From: Sphingomonas ginsenosidimutans
Lineage (GTDB): Bacteria; Pseudomonadota; Alphaproteobacteria; Sphingomonadales; Sphingomonadaceae
Direction: 5' to 3'
Length of the DNA stretch: 64,000 nucleotides
NCBI RefSeq assembly: GCF_002374835.1
Contig: NZ_NWVD01000001.1
Span: forward strand, 434,001 to 498,000
The notes below the pieces were generated by a model that saw only the letters and a program-made list of their open reading frames with translations, was not told the DNA's origin and ran no database searches. Every line of letters starts with the position of its first letter. Position 1 is the first letter of the stretch. The position numbers were made by a program, and so were the translations under genes. Below, piece by piece: positions 51,423 through 58,388 of this stretch.

Positions 51423-53168
51423 TCAGCGCAGCCGCGATCCCAGCCGCTGCGCCAGATATTCCAGGCAGGCGATGCGGCGCAGCAGCCCGCTGTCGGTGAT
51501 CGCCTCCATGTGGAAGAAGCGCCGCATCGCGGGGTAATCGAGGTCGATGACCCGGCCGAGATAGTCGGGCGACAGCAGCCCGCCATGTTCGTCCGCCATT
51601 GCCCCCATCCGCCGCTGGATCGCATAGCTGCGCTGGCGCAGCCACGCCGGGCGGATGCGCGACGCCCATTCCTGGAACCGGTGGCGCGGTGACGGCGGGC
51701 CGGCGAAATCATGGCCGTATGCGGACGGATAGGCCGCCAGCACCGGATCGATCGCGGCGAGCAGAGCGGCCTCGAACCGGCCGGCCTGCTTGATTGCCAC
51801 GGGCAGCGTCATCGCCTCTGCCACTACCTGATGATCGAGAAACGGCATCAGATACGCGCCGTGCCGCGCCTCCAGGCTGATTTCCCGCCCGAACAACGCG
51901 CGGCAGCGCACCTTCGGATACAGATGCTCGACGGTCTGGCGGTCCAGCCGGTCGCGCGGGCCGGCGCCGACCGCCGCGCCGATCTTGGTCGCGACGCGCG
52001 CGATGAATTCCTCCGGCGTGAACAGCGCGGTGGTGTCGGCAGGCAGGAAGCGCGCGAAGAACGTCCGCGCCACCGCATCCGCCGTGGTCGCGCGATCGGG
52101 CAGGTAGAAGAAGTCGCGATAGATCTCGCCGCACCCGCCCGACGCCGCCAGCGCGCCGCCGTCATGCCGCTTCGCGCAGGCCGCGCTATGCCCGCCGGCG
52201 TCGAAGATGTTGCCATAGGTGGGCAACGCGTCCCACGCCTCGAACTCCGCCGCCACCTGTCCGGCGAAGGCGTCGGGCGCGATCGTCACCAGCGCCTTGT
52301 TGATCCATTCGACCGCCACGCCCTCGCCCGCGCCGATCGCCTGCGCGATCGTCACGTCGTCGCTGCCGGGCGGGCCATAGACGTAGAGGTGCGGCGCGGC
52401 GCCTTCGTGGCGCAGCGCGGCGTACAGCAGCCGCGAATCGATCCCGCCCGACAGCGGGCAGCGGATATCGTCGCCGAACGATGCGACATGTGCGCCGACG
52501 ATCGACGACAGGCGCGCGCGGTGGCGCGCGATCCGCTCCGGCATCGCCATGCGCGCCGCGTCGCGGGGCAGGGTGCGCGTGACGGAGTGGAAGCGCGCGC
52601 CGTCGGGGGTCAGCTCGACGATGCGATCGGGGCCGAGCGTCGACAGCCCCTCGAACACCGTATCGTCTCCGATCGGCATGACGTTGAACGCGAATTCGTA
52701 CACGCCCTGCGCGCTGAACCGCACCTGCGGCAGCGCGGCGAGCGTGGCGAGCAGCGAGGTGGAGAAGACCCGCGCATCGGCATCGTGGAACAGCTGGAAC
52801 GCGCCGAACCAGTCCGTGAACAGGAACGTGCGCCCCGCGTGCCGTACCAGCGCCACGAACTGCCCGCCGACGCGCGACCAGTCGAGCCGCGTCGGATCGC
52901 CCGCGTCGAGCAGCAGCGCGAGCGCATCGGCGCCCATCCTGCCATCCACGACCAGCGTGCCGGCGACGGCGACGCGATCGTCGCCGCGCGCCATCCACGT
53001 GTCGGGTCCGCCGCGGATATAGGGGGCGTGCAGCCCGTCCCAGCCATCGACCGCGAAGGGCGTGACGGCGGGAAAGCCATGCCGCCCGAACTGCGCGGCG
53101 GCGGCATCCAGCGCATCGGGGCAAAGGCCCGCGGCGGCATTCGCGGTGCGAAGGAACAGCCCGGCCAC
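51423..53168 (-). CDS. Asparagine-synthase-like protein without the N-terminal glutaminase Cys
   Basis: 581 residues. The ATP-pyrophosphatase loop LSGGIDSRLLYAAL is at residues 239-252, and the downstream region has YLMPFLDHQVVAEAM. The N-terminal half has the Ntn-amidotransferase strand pattern, but the residue after Met is Ala rather than the Cys nucleophile of true asparagine synthase. It therefore cannot use glutamine in the normal way and may use ammonia or transfer to another group. It lies next to the O-glycosylation ligase in the exosortase-A-type locus, three bases from its stop. Not the canonical XrtA amidotransferase, because the Cys is absent. Confidence 0.87.
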   Translation of the reverse strand: MAGLFLRTANAAAGLCPDALDAAAAQFGRHGFPAVTPFAVDGWDGLHAPYIRGGPDTWMARGDDRVAVAGTLVVDGRMGADALALLLDAGDPTRLDWSRVGGQFVALVRHAGRTFLFTDWFGAFQLFHDADARVFSTSLLATLAALPQVRFSAQGVYEFAFNVMPIGDDTVFEGLSTLGPDRIVELTPDGARFHSVTRTLPRDAARMAMPERIARHRARLSSIVGAHVASFGDDIRCPLSGGIDSRLLYAALRHEGAAPHLYVYGPPGSDDVTIAQAIGAGEGVAVEWINKALVTIAPDAFAGQVAAEFEAWDALPTYGNIFDAGGHSAACAKRHDGGALAASGGCGEIYRDFFYLPDRATTADAVARTFFARFLPADTTALFTPEEFIARVATKIGAAVGAGPRDRLDRQTVEHLYPKVRCRALFGREISLEARHGAYLMPFLDHQVVAEAMTLPVAIKQAGRFEAALLAAIDPVLAAYPSAYGHDFAGPPSPRHRFQEWASRIRPAWLRQRSYAIQRRMGAMADEHGGLLSPDYLGRVIDLDYPAMRRFFHMEAITDSGLLRRIACLEYLAQRLGSRLR

Positions 53169-53171
53169 GCG

Positions 53172-54551
53172 CTACATCCCCGCGGTCGCTGCGGCCGGCG
53201 GCGGTGCGGCGCGCGCGCGCCGGACCCGGCCGGTCGCCATCATCTCGCGCCGGCGGCGCGTCGCATAGGTATCCACGCCGATCTGCGCCCCCATCATCAG
53301 GTACAGGAAGGAATTGAACGCGATCCCGACGAACGCCCCGCCCAGCAGGTAGATGAGGTGCGCGTGCTGCAACGCCCCCGCCAGCCGCCCGGCCCAGGCC
53401 AGCTCGTCATCATCGGCACGGTGGCGGCGGCGCAGCACCTCCATCCGCCACAGCCCGGCGATCTGCAGCGCCAGCCACAGCGCAAGGCCGGGATAGCCCT
53501 GTTCGCCGAGCATCTCGAAATAGCTGGAGTGGTAGGCGCGGCTCTTGTCGACGGTCATGTCGCGCTTGACGGTGGTGGCCGCGCCGCTGCCCTCCACCGC
53601 GACGGTGTCGTAGCGGATACGGTTCTGGATATAGGCGTCGAAGCCGCCGCCGAACGGATGCGTCTTTGCGAAGTCCCACGTCCATTTCCACACCGCCAGC
53701 CGGGTGGAGGCGCTTTCGTCCGCCTGATAGGTCTTGATCGTGCCCATCCGCTGGCTGAACGACGACGGCAGCAGCGGCACCGTCACCGCGCCGGCCAGCG
53801 CCAGCGCCGCCAGATAGACCATCCGCCGCTTGACCGTGCGCAGCGACAGCACCGCCAGCAGCACGATGCACAGCAGTCCCGTGCGCGCCGACGTGCCCAC
53901 CGGCATCAGCAGGCACGCGAAGCACAGCGCATAGGCGAAGGTGCGCACGCGCCAGTCGGGCGGGAAGATCGTGCCGTCGCGCGCCAGCCAGAGGATGATC
54001 GGCACCAGAGCCACCGCCACCGCCGAGATGATGCTGCTTTCGTACAGGCCGGTGTTGTTCGACACCATCAGGTTCAGCTCGCCATAGCCGCCCCCGCCGG
54101 TAGCCAGCGTCTTGATCCCGCCGACGATGACGATCGTCGCGGTCGACAGCGTGATGAACAGCAAAAGCGCCTCGATTCGCACCCGCGTGCGCAACGTCAG
54201 CGGCAGGAAGGCGGCAAACGCCAGGTTCTTCCACACCCATTCCCATTTGTCCGCCGCCTGCATCGGGAAATCGGCGGTCTGCGTCGTGCACCAGCAATAG
54301 GCGAGGAGCATCAGGATCATCGCCTGGCGCATGCTGAAGCGCGCATCGCGCTTGTCATCGGCCAGCGCCCAGCCGCCGACCGCCAGCAACACCGCGATCA
54401 GCGAGATCGGCACGCTGTTGAGCAGGTAATAGGTCAGCCGTTGCGGCGAGACGATGTCGATATAGACATACGATCCGATGAACAGGAACGGCCGCCGCAT
54501 CCCCGCCCCCCACAGCGCCAGCAGGAAGCCGATGAAGAAAAGGTCACGCAC
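53172..54551 (-). CDS. Putative O-glycosylation ligase, exosortase A-associated
   Basis: 459 residues from GTG 54551, about ten membrane helices. The start RDLFFIGFLLALWGAGMRRP and the following FLFIGSYVYIDIVSPQRLTY are the hallmark of the exosortase-A-associated ligase family. The long periplasmic loop near residues 290-370 contains HPFGGGFDAYIQNR. It is Wzy/WaaL-like and would link or polymerise glycans in the periplasm. The GTG start overlaps the upstream microprotein stop by eight bases. A longer frame to 54608 is possible but has a non-family N-terminus. Confidence 0.9.
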   Translation of the reverse strand: MRDLFFIGFLLALWGAGMRRPFLFIGSYVYIDIVSPQRLTYYLLNSVPISLIAVLLAVGGWALADDKRDARFSMRQAMILMLLAYCWCTTQTADFPMQAADKWEWVWKNLAFAAFLPLTLRTRVRIEALLLFITLSTATIVIVGGIKTLATGGGGYGELNLMVSNNTGLYESSIISAVAVALVPIILWLARDGTIFPPDWRVRTFAYALCFACLLMPVGTSARTGLLCIVLLAVLSLRTVKRRMVYLAALALAGAVTVPLLPSSFSQRMGTIKTYQADESASTRLAVWKWTWDFAKTHPFGGGFDAYIQNRIRYDTVAVEGSGAATTVKRDMTVDKSRAYHSSYFEMLGEQGYPGLALWLALQIAGLWRMEVLRRRHRADDDELAWAGRLAGALQHAHLIYLLGGAFVGIAFNSFLYLMMGAQIGVDTYATRRRREMMATGRVRRARAAPPPAAATAGM

Positions 54552-54693
54552 GTCCGCGGCGCCCGCGACGGGCCGGAGTGTCGCCGTCCGGCGCCGCCGA
54601 CGCTTCATGATCGAGCGCCGGGGTACGCAGCAGCCGCCACGTCGCCAGCAGCATCAGGCCATGGCACAGCAGGAGCGAGAAGGTGTCGATCAT
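54544..54693 (-). CDS. Small membrane protein upstream of the ligase
   Basis: 49 residues: MIDTFSLLLCHGLMLLATWR is one transmembrane helix, followed by an Asp/Glu/Pro segment and a basic tail (ARRGRRGRA). It overlaps the ligase start, so translation is coupled. A gene of this kind seems to accompany the ligase in other sphingomonads, which is from memory and unverified. Function unknown; it may help assemble the polysaccharide complex. Confidence 0.72.
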   Translation of the reverse strand: MIDTFSLLLCHGLMLLATWRLLRTPALDHEASAAPDGDTPARRGRRGRA

Positions 54694-54760
54694 CGGCGGC
54701 GGGCTTAGGGCGGGGCGAGTTGACGTGGCGTTAAGTGGCGTGCGTGCATCAGCGACGGCG

Positions 54761-55999
54761 ATGCGCATCCTCCACGTCCTCGACCACGGTCTGCCGTTGC
54801 AGAGCGGCTATACGTTCCGCACCCGCGCGATCCTGACCGCGCAGATGGCCGCCGGGCACGTCGTCGCGGCGGTGACGGGGCCGCGCTACAACCCGGCCGA
54901 GCCGCCGCGCGAGACGGTCGACGGGATCGATTTCCACCGCACGCCCAAGGCGGCGCGCGGCGGCGTGGTGGGCGAGATCGCGGCGCTGGCGCGGCGCGTG
55001 CGGGAGGTGGCCGACGCCTTCCGCCCCGACGTGATCCACGCGCATTCGCCGGTGATCGACGCGCTGGCGGCGCTGTGGCCGGCGCGGCGGCGCGGCATCC
55101 CGCTGCTGTACGAGATCCGCGCCTTCTGGGAGGATGCCGCGGTCGGCAACGGCACCGGGCGCGAGGGATCGGCGCGCTACCGCGCGACGAAGGCGCTGGA
55201 GGGCTGGGCGGTGGCGCGCGCCGATGCGGTCGCGGTGATCTGCGAGGGGTTGCGCGGCGACCTGGTGGCGCGCGGCGTGCCAGCGGACAAGATCATGATA
55301 TCCCCCAATGGCGTTGACCTCACGCTGTTCGGCACCCCGCCGGCGCGCGATGCGGCACTGGCGGAGCGATGGGGGCTGGGCGACGAGGTGATCGGCTTCA
55401 TCGGCAGCTTCTACGATTACGAGGGGCTGGACGATCTGATCGCGGCGATGCCCGCGCTGGCGTCGCGCCGGCCGCGCGCGCAATTGCTGCTGGTCGGCGG
55501 CGGGCCGATGGAGGCGGCGCTGCGGGCGCAGGCGTCGGCATCGCCCGCCGCGGCGCGCATCCGCTTCGTCGGGCGCGTGCCGCATCATGAGGTGGAGCGC
55601 TACTACGGGCTGGTCGACGTGCTCGCCTATCCGCGCAAGCGGATGCGGCTGACCGATCTGGTCACCCCGCTCAAGCCGCTGGAGGCGATGGCGCAGGGTC
55701 GGCTGGTCGCCGCGTCCGACGTCGGCGGCCATCGCGAGCTGATTCGCGACGGCGACACCGGCACGCTGTTCGCGGCGGGCGATCCGGGGGCGATCGCCGA
55801 TGCGCTGGCGGGGCTATTGTCCGACCGATCGGGGTGGGACGCGCGGCGCGAACGCGCGCGCGCCTTCGTCGCGGCGGAGCGCGACTGGGCCACCAACGTT
55901 CATCGCTACGATGCTGTTTACCAACGGCTTACGGGTGATGCCTATAGCAAGGGGCCATGGTCGCGACGCTCCCCCACCACCGGCCCGAATCGGGTCTGA
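54761..55999 (+). CDS. Glycosyltransferase, exosortase A-associated (GT4-type)
   Basis: 412 residues, GT-B fold. The N-terminus MRILHVLDHGLPLQSGYTFR is the signature of the exosortase-A-associated glycosyltransferase subfamily. The donor-site motif is near residues 290-340 (GRVPHHEVERYYGLVDVLAY, then TDLVTPLKPLEAMAQG with the EX7E-like Glu). It probably adds a sugar to the exopolysaccharide or glycan. It is divergent from the ligase group over 67 bases and overlaps the next gene by 43 bases. Confidence 0.92.
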   Translation: MRILHVLDHGLPLQSGYTFRTRAILTAQMAAGHVVAAVTGPRYNPAEPPRETVDGIDFHRTPKAARGGVVGEIAALARRVREVADAFRPDVIHAHSPVIDALAALWPARRRGIPLLYEIRAFWEDAAVGNGTGREGSARYRATKALEGWAVARADAVAVICEGLRGDLVARGVPADKIMISPNGVDLTLFGTPPARDAALAERWGLGDEVIGFIGSFYDYEGLDDLIAAMPALASRRPRAQLLLVGGGPMEAALRAQASASPAAARIRFVGRVPHHEVERYYGLVDVLAYPRKRMRLTDLVTPLKPLEAMAQGRLVAASDVGGHRELIRDGDTGTLFAAGDPGAIADALAGLLSDRSGWDARRERARAFVAAERDWATNVHRYDAVYQRLTGDAYSKGPWSRRSPTTGPNRV

Positions 56000-56865
56000 A
56001 CACCACGCTGCTGCCGGTTGCGGCGATCCTTGCGGGGATCGGCGTGGCGGCCGGTATCGCCACCGCGCCGGGCGAGGTGCTGAACGCGGTGGTGATGCGA
56101 TCGCATCTGCCCGACTGGGTGCCCGCCGCCGCGCCGCCGATCGGCGTCACCGGGCGGACGTTGCTGGCGCTGGTCGCCGGCGCGCTGGTGATGATGGCGG
56201 GGCTGGGTGCGGCGGGGTGGTGGCGGCTGCCGCGGCGTCGGCGCGCCGATCCGATGATCCCGGCGGTGCGCCGCGCCGATGCGCACCCCGATGCGCCGCC
56301 GCGCCGCCCGATCCGCGCCAGCGAGGACCTGGGCCAGCCGCTGCCCGAGCCGCCCGAGGTGCTGCCGGTGATCGCGCGCGGTCACGAGGTGGCCGACGAC
56401 ATCGACCCGATCGCACCGGTGGTCGACACGCCGCCTGCGGCGTGGCTGTCGCCCCCGCCCGAACGCCCGCTGCCGCGCGACCTGAACCTGCCGATGAGCG
56501 TGTTCGATCCGGGCGCCGTGCCGTCCGAGCCGATGGAGGCGCCGCGCCCGCTGCCCCCGCTGGTGGTGCGCGCGACCCCGGCGGCGCCAACGTCCGTCCC
56601 CGCCGCTGTGGAAGCGGCCGAACCCGTGCCCCCGCCGCCGCCCGCGCGGATCGCGCCGGGGGAGCGGATGGAAAGTTTCGCGCTGCCCCCCGTTCCGCTG
56701 CCCACCACCCCGCTGGCGCAGGAATCGCTCGCCTCGCTGGTCGACCGGCTGGAACGCGGCGCCGCGCGGCGCGCGCTGCCGTCGGCACGGCCCGCGCAGG
56801 CCGCAGCCCATCTGGCGACGCTGGACGACACGCTCCAGCGGTTGCGGCGTCTCGCCGCCGGTTGA
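55957..56865 (+). CDS. Hypothetical membrane protein with a Pro-rich cytoplasmic or periplasmic region
   Basis: 302 residues. Two hydrophobic helices (residues about 18-40 and 66-88) precede a long Pro/Ala/Arg-rich region (PPRRPIRASEDLGQPLPEPP). The C-terminal 60 residues look helical and conserved (ESLASLVDRLERGAARRALP, LATLDDTLQRLRRLAAG). No family recognised. It starts inside the end of the glycosyltransferase gene (43-base overlap), with AAGGGGCC before the ATG, so coupling is likely. Pro-rich tails of this type are common in scaffold-like proteins. Confidence 0.72.
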   Translation: MVATLPHHRPESGLNTTLLPVAAILAGIGVAAGIATAPGEVLNAVVMRSHLPDWVPAAAPPIGVTGRTLLALVAGALVMMAGLGAAGWWRLPRRRRADPMIPAVRRADAHPDAPPRRPIRASEDLGQPLPEPPEVLPVIARGHEVADDIDPIAPVVDTPPAAWLSPPPERPLPRDLNLPMSVFDPGAVPSEPMEAPRPLPPLVVRATPAAPTSVPAAVEAAEPVPPPPPARIAPGERMESFALPPVPLPTTPLAQESLASLVDRLERGAARRALPSARPAQAAAHLATLDDTLQRLRRLAAG

Positions 56866-56874
56866 CGGCGCGCC

Positions 56875-57174
56875 TTATCCGGTCGCGACGGTCAGCCCCT
56901 CGATCCGCAGGTGTGTGATCGCGCCGGCGCGATCGCACTGTGCCAGTTTCAGGTCGGCCAGCAGGTGCCCCGGCATCTTCAGGTCGTGGGTCGCGACCTG
57001 TTCCAGCCAGCGGTCGAGCGGTTCGCCCGAGGGGGCGGAGGCGACCAGTTCGTGGCGCTCCCCCGCGAAGGTCGCGCTGTGCCATGCGACGCGGCGGTGC
57101 CGCTCCACCGACAGCATTGTGCCGGCCAGCGCGGCGGAGCGCGCCAGCGCGCGATCGAACAGCGCGGGCCTCAC
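56875..57174 (-). CDS. Small uncharacterised protein, second gene of an SOS-type cassette
   Basis: 99 residues from GTG 57174, whose codon overlaps the stop of the preceding gene (GTGA). Soluble, with WHSATFAGERHELVASAPSG and HDLKMPGHLLADLKLAQC as its most distinctive parts. No signal peptide, membrane segment or recognised motif. Similar small proteins seem to accompany the upstream 58-residue protein in sphingomonads (from memory, unverified). The LexA box upstream of the pair suggests DNA-damage control; function unknown. Confidence 0.7.
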   Translation of the reverse strand: MRPALFDRALARSAALAGTMLSVERHRRVAWHSATFAGERHELVASAPSGEPLDRWLEQVATHDLKMPGHLLADLKLAQCDRAGAITHLRIEGLTVATG

Positions 57175-57347
57175 TGCTTGCGCGCCTTGATGATCGCCTC
57201 CACTCGCGCGCGTACCCGCGGCCCCGGCTCGCGCCCGCGGCGCATGTCCAGCACCAGCCGCGGATCGTTGACCGCCCGCCGTCCGAAGGTAGTCGCGGCG
57301 ACCCCGGTGCGCCGCAGATAGCGTTCGATATCCCATAACAACGACAT
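57171..57347 (-). CDS. Small basic protein, possibly Cro-like, first gene of an SOS-type cassette
   Basis: 58 residues, MSLLWDIERYLRRTGVAATT followed by FGRRAVNDPRLVLDMRRGRE and a basic tail. The spacing of GVAATTFGRRAVNDP resembles the helix-turn-helix of small Cro-type repressors, so DNA binding is plausible but unproved. It is coupled to the next gene by GTGA. The LexA box at 57371-57385 lies just upstream on the same strand, 24 bases from the ATG. Confidence 0.72.
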   Translation of the reverse strand: MSLLWDIERYLRRTGVAATTFGRRAVNDPRLVLDMRRGREPGPRVRARVEAIIKARKQ

Positions 57348-57370
57348 GGCCGACTCCCAAATCCAACCGT

Positions 57371-57385
57371 GTTCTTGAAATGTTC
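57371..57385. promoter_or_regulatory. LexA box between the small cassette and the S24 gene
   Basis: GTTC-TTGAAAT-GTTC, two GTTC motifs with a seven-base spacer, the exact alphaproteobacterial LexA operator. It is 24 bases from the minus-strand cassette and 49 bases from the S24 gene, so it could control either or both. Confidence 0.82.
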
Positions 57386-57433
57386 TGCATTTTCCAACTT
57401 GTCGAGGAAATTTCCTGCGCGTAAGGTGCGCGG

Positions 57434-58054
57434 GTGAGCGACACTCCACAGCAGGCGCTGGAGCAGGCGGCGCGCGCGCGCGACGTCAGCCTGTCGGCGT
57501 TGTCGCGGATGCTGGGGCGCAACGTGGCGTATCTGCAGCAGTTCGTCGGGCGCGGTTCGCCGAGGCGGTTGCCGGAGCGGGAACGCCGGTTGCTCGCCGA
57601 TTTCCTGGGTCTGGACGAACGCGCGCTGGGTGCGCCGGAGCCGGTCGCGGCGGACGTGCTGGTGCCGCGCCGCGCGGTCGCCGCCGCGGCGGGGGCGGGG
57701 CGCGAACCGGCGGACGAACGCGCGCTGCGCGCCGAGCCGCTGCCGCGCGCGTTGCTGCGCACGCACGGCGTGGCGCCAGGTCAGGCGTCGCTGATCACCG
57801 TCGCGGGCGATTCGATGGCGCCGACGCTATGGGACGGCGACCGCTTGCTGGTGAACGAGGGCGACCGCACGGTGCCGCCGGGCGGCGCGGTGTTCGTGAT
57901 CCGCAGCGACGACGGCGTGGCGGTGAAGCGGGTGCGGCGCGCGGGTGCGATGGTCGAGATCGTCAGCGACAACGCCGCCTATCCCGTCCGGGTCCGTCCG
58001 GCGGCGGAGGTGACGGTGATCGGGCGGGCGCGGCTGCTGCTGCGCGATCTGTAG
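57434..58054 (+). CDS. S24 family peptidase, LexA/cI-like repressor
   Basis: 206 residues. An N-terminal helix-turn-helix-like part (ALSRMLGRNVAYLQQFVGRG) and a C-terminal S24 domain with the Ser-Lys dyad: Ser in VAGDSMAPTLWDGD and Lys in DGVAVKRVRR. Unlike LexA it lacks a clear Ala-Gly cleavage site by eye, so self-cleavage is uncertain. It is probably a stress- or SOS-linked repressor rather than a phage gene, because no phage genes surround it. The start is GTG 57434 after AAGG. Confidence 0.88.
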   Translation: MSDTPQQALEQAARARDVSLSALSRMLGRNVAYLQQFVGRGSPRRLPERERRLLADFLGLDERALGAPEPVAADVLVPRRAVAAAAGAGREPADERALRAEPLPRALLRTHGVAPGQASLITVAGDSMAPTLWDGDRLLVNEGDRTVPPGGAVFVIRSDDGVAVKRVRRAGAMVEIVSDNAAYPVRVRPAAEVTVIGRARLLLRDL

Positions 58055-58060
58055 CCGGAC

Positions 58061-58237
58061 CTATAGCCGCGCGTTGCGCCACCACATCGCGACCGCGATC
58101 GCCGATCCGATCGCCAGCCCGGTGAGGAAGCCGATCGACGGTTGCCGCGCGACCAGCCCCCCGACCGTGCCGAACAGCGCGCCCAGCGCGACGAAGATGC
58201 CGCCGGCGGCGGGGGTGCGGGAAGGGGGACGGGCCAT
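58061..58237 (-). CDS. Small two-helix membrane protein
   Basis: 58 residues: a short basic/Pro start (MARPPSRTPAAG), then two transmembrane helices (GIFVALGALFGTVGGLVA, and IGFLTGLAIGSAIAVAMWW), and the basic tail RNARL. It reads cleanly from ATG 58237 to TAG 58061, six bases from the convergent S24 stop. No family recognised. The topology suggests an inner-membrane hairpin protein. The codon composition and strong hydrophobic pattern support coding. Confidence 0.72.
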   Translation of the reverse strand: MARPPSRTPAAGGIFVALGALFGTVGGLVARQPSIGFLTGLAIGSAIAVAMWWRNARL

Positions 58238-58388
58238 GACCGCGCCCAGATGGCATGGCGCGCGTCCCCGCGCCAGTGCGCTGTCGAACCGGGGCGACGC
58301 GGTGGGGCGTGCCGGCGGCGCGCCCTTGCGCCGGCGGGGGCGGTTTTGGCCCCTTCTGCTGGCCCGCGCTACCGGCTAGACGAGGGCA

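Noticed and set aside
57434..58054. S24 repressor-like gene considered as a prophage marker.
   Set aside because: No integrase, terminase, capsid or other phage gene lies around it, and flanking genes are chromosomal in character.
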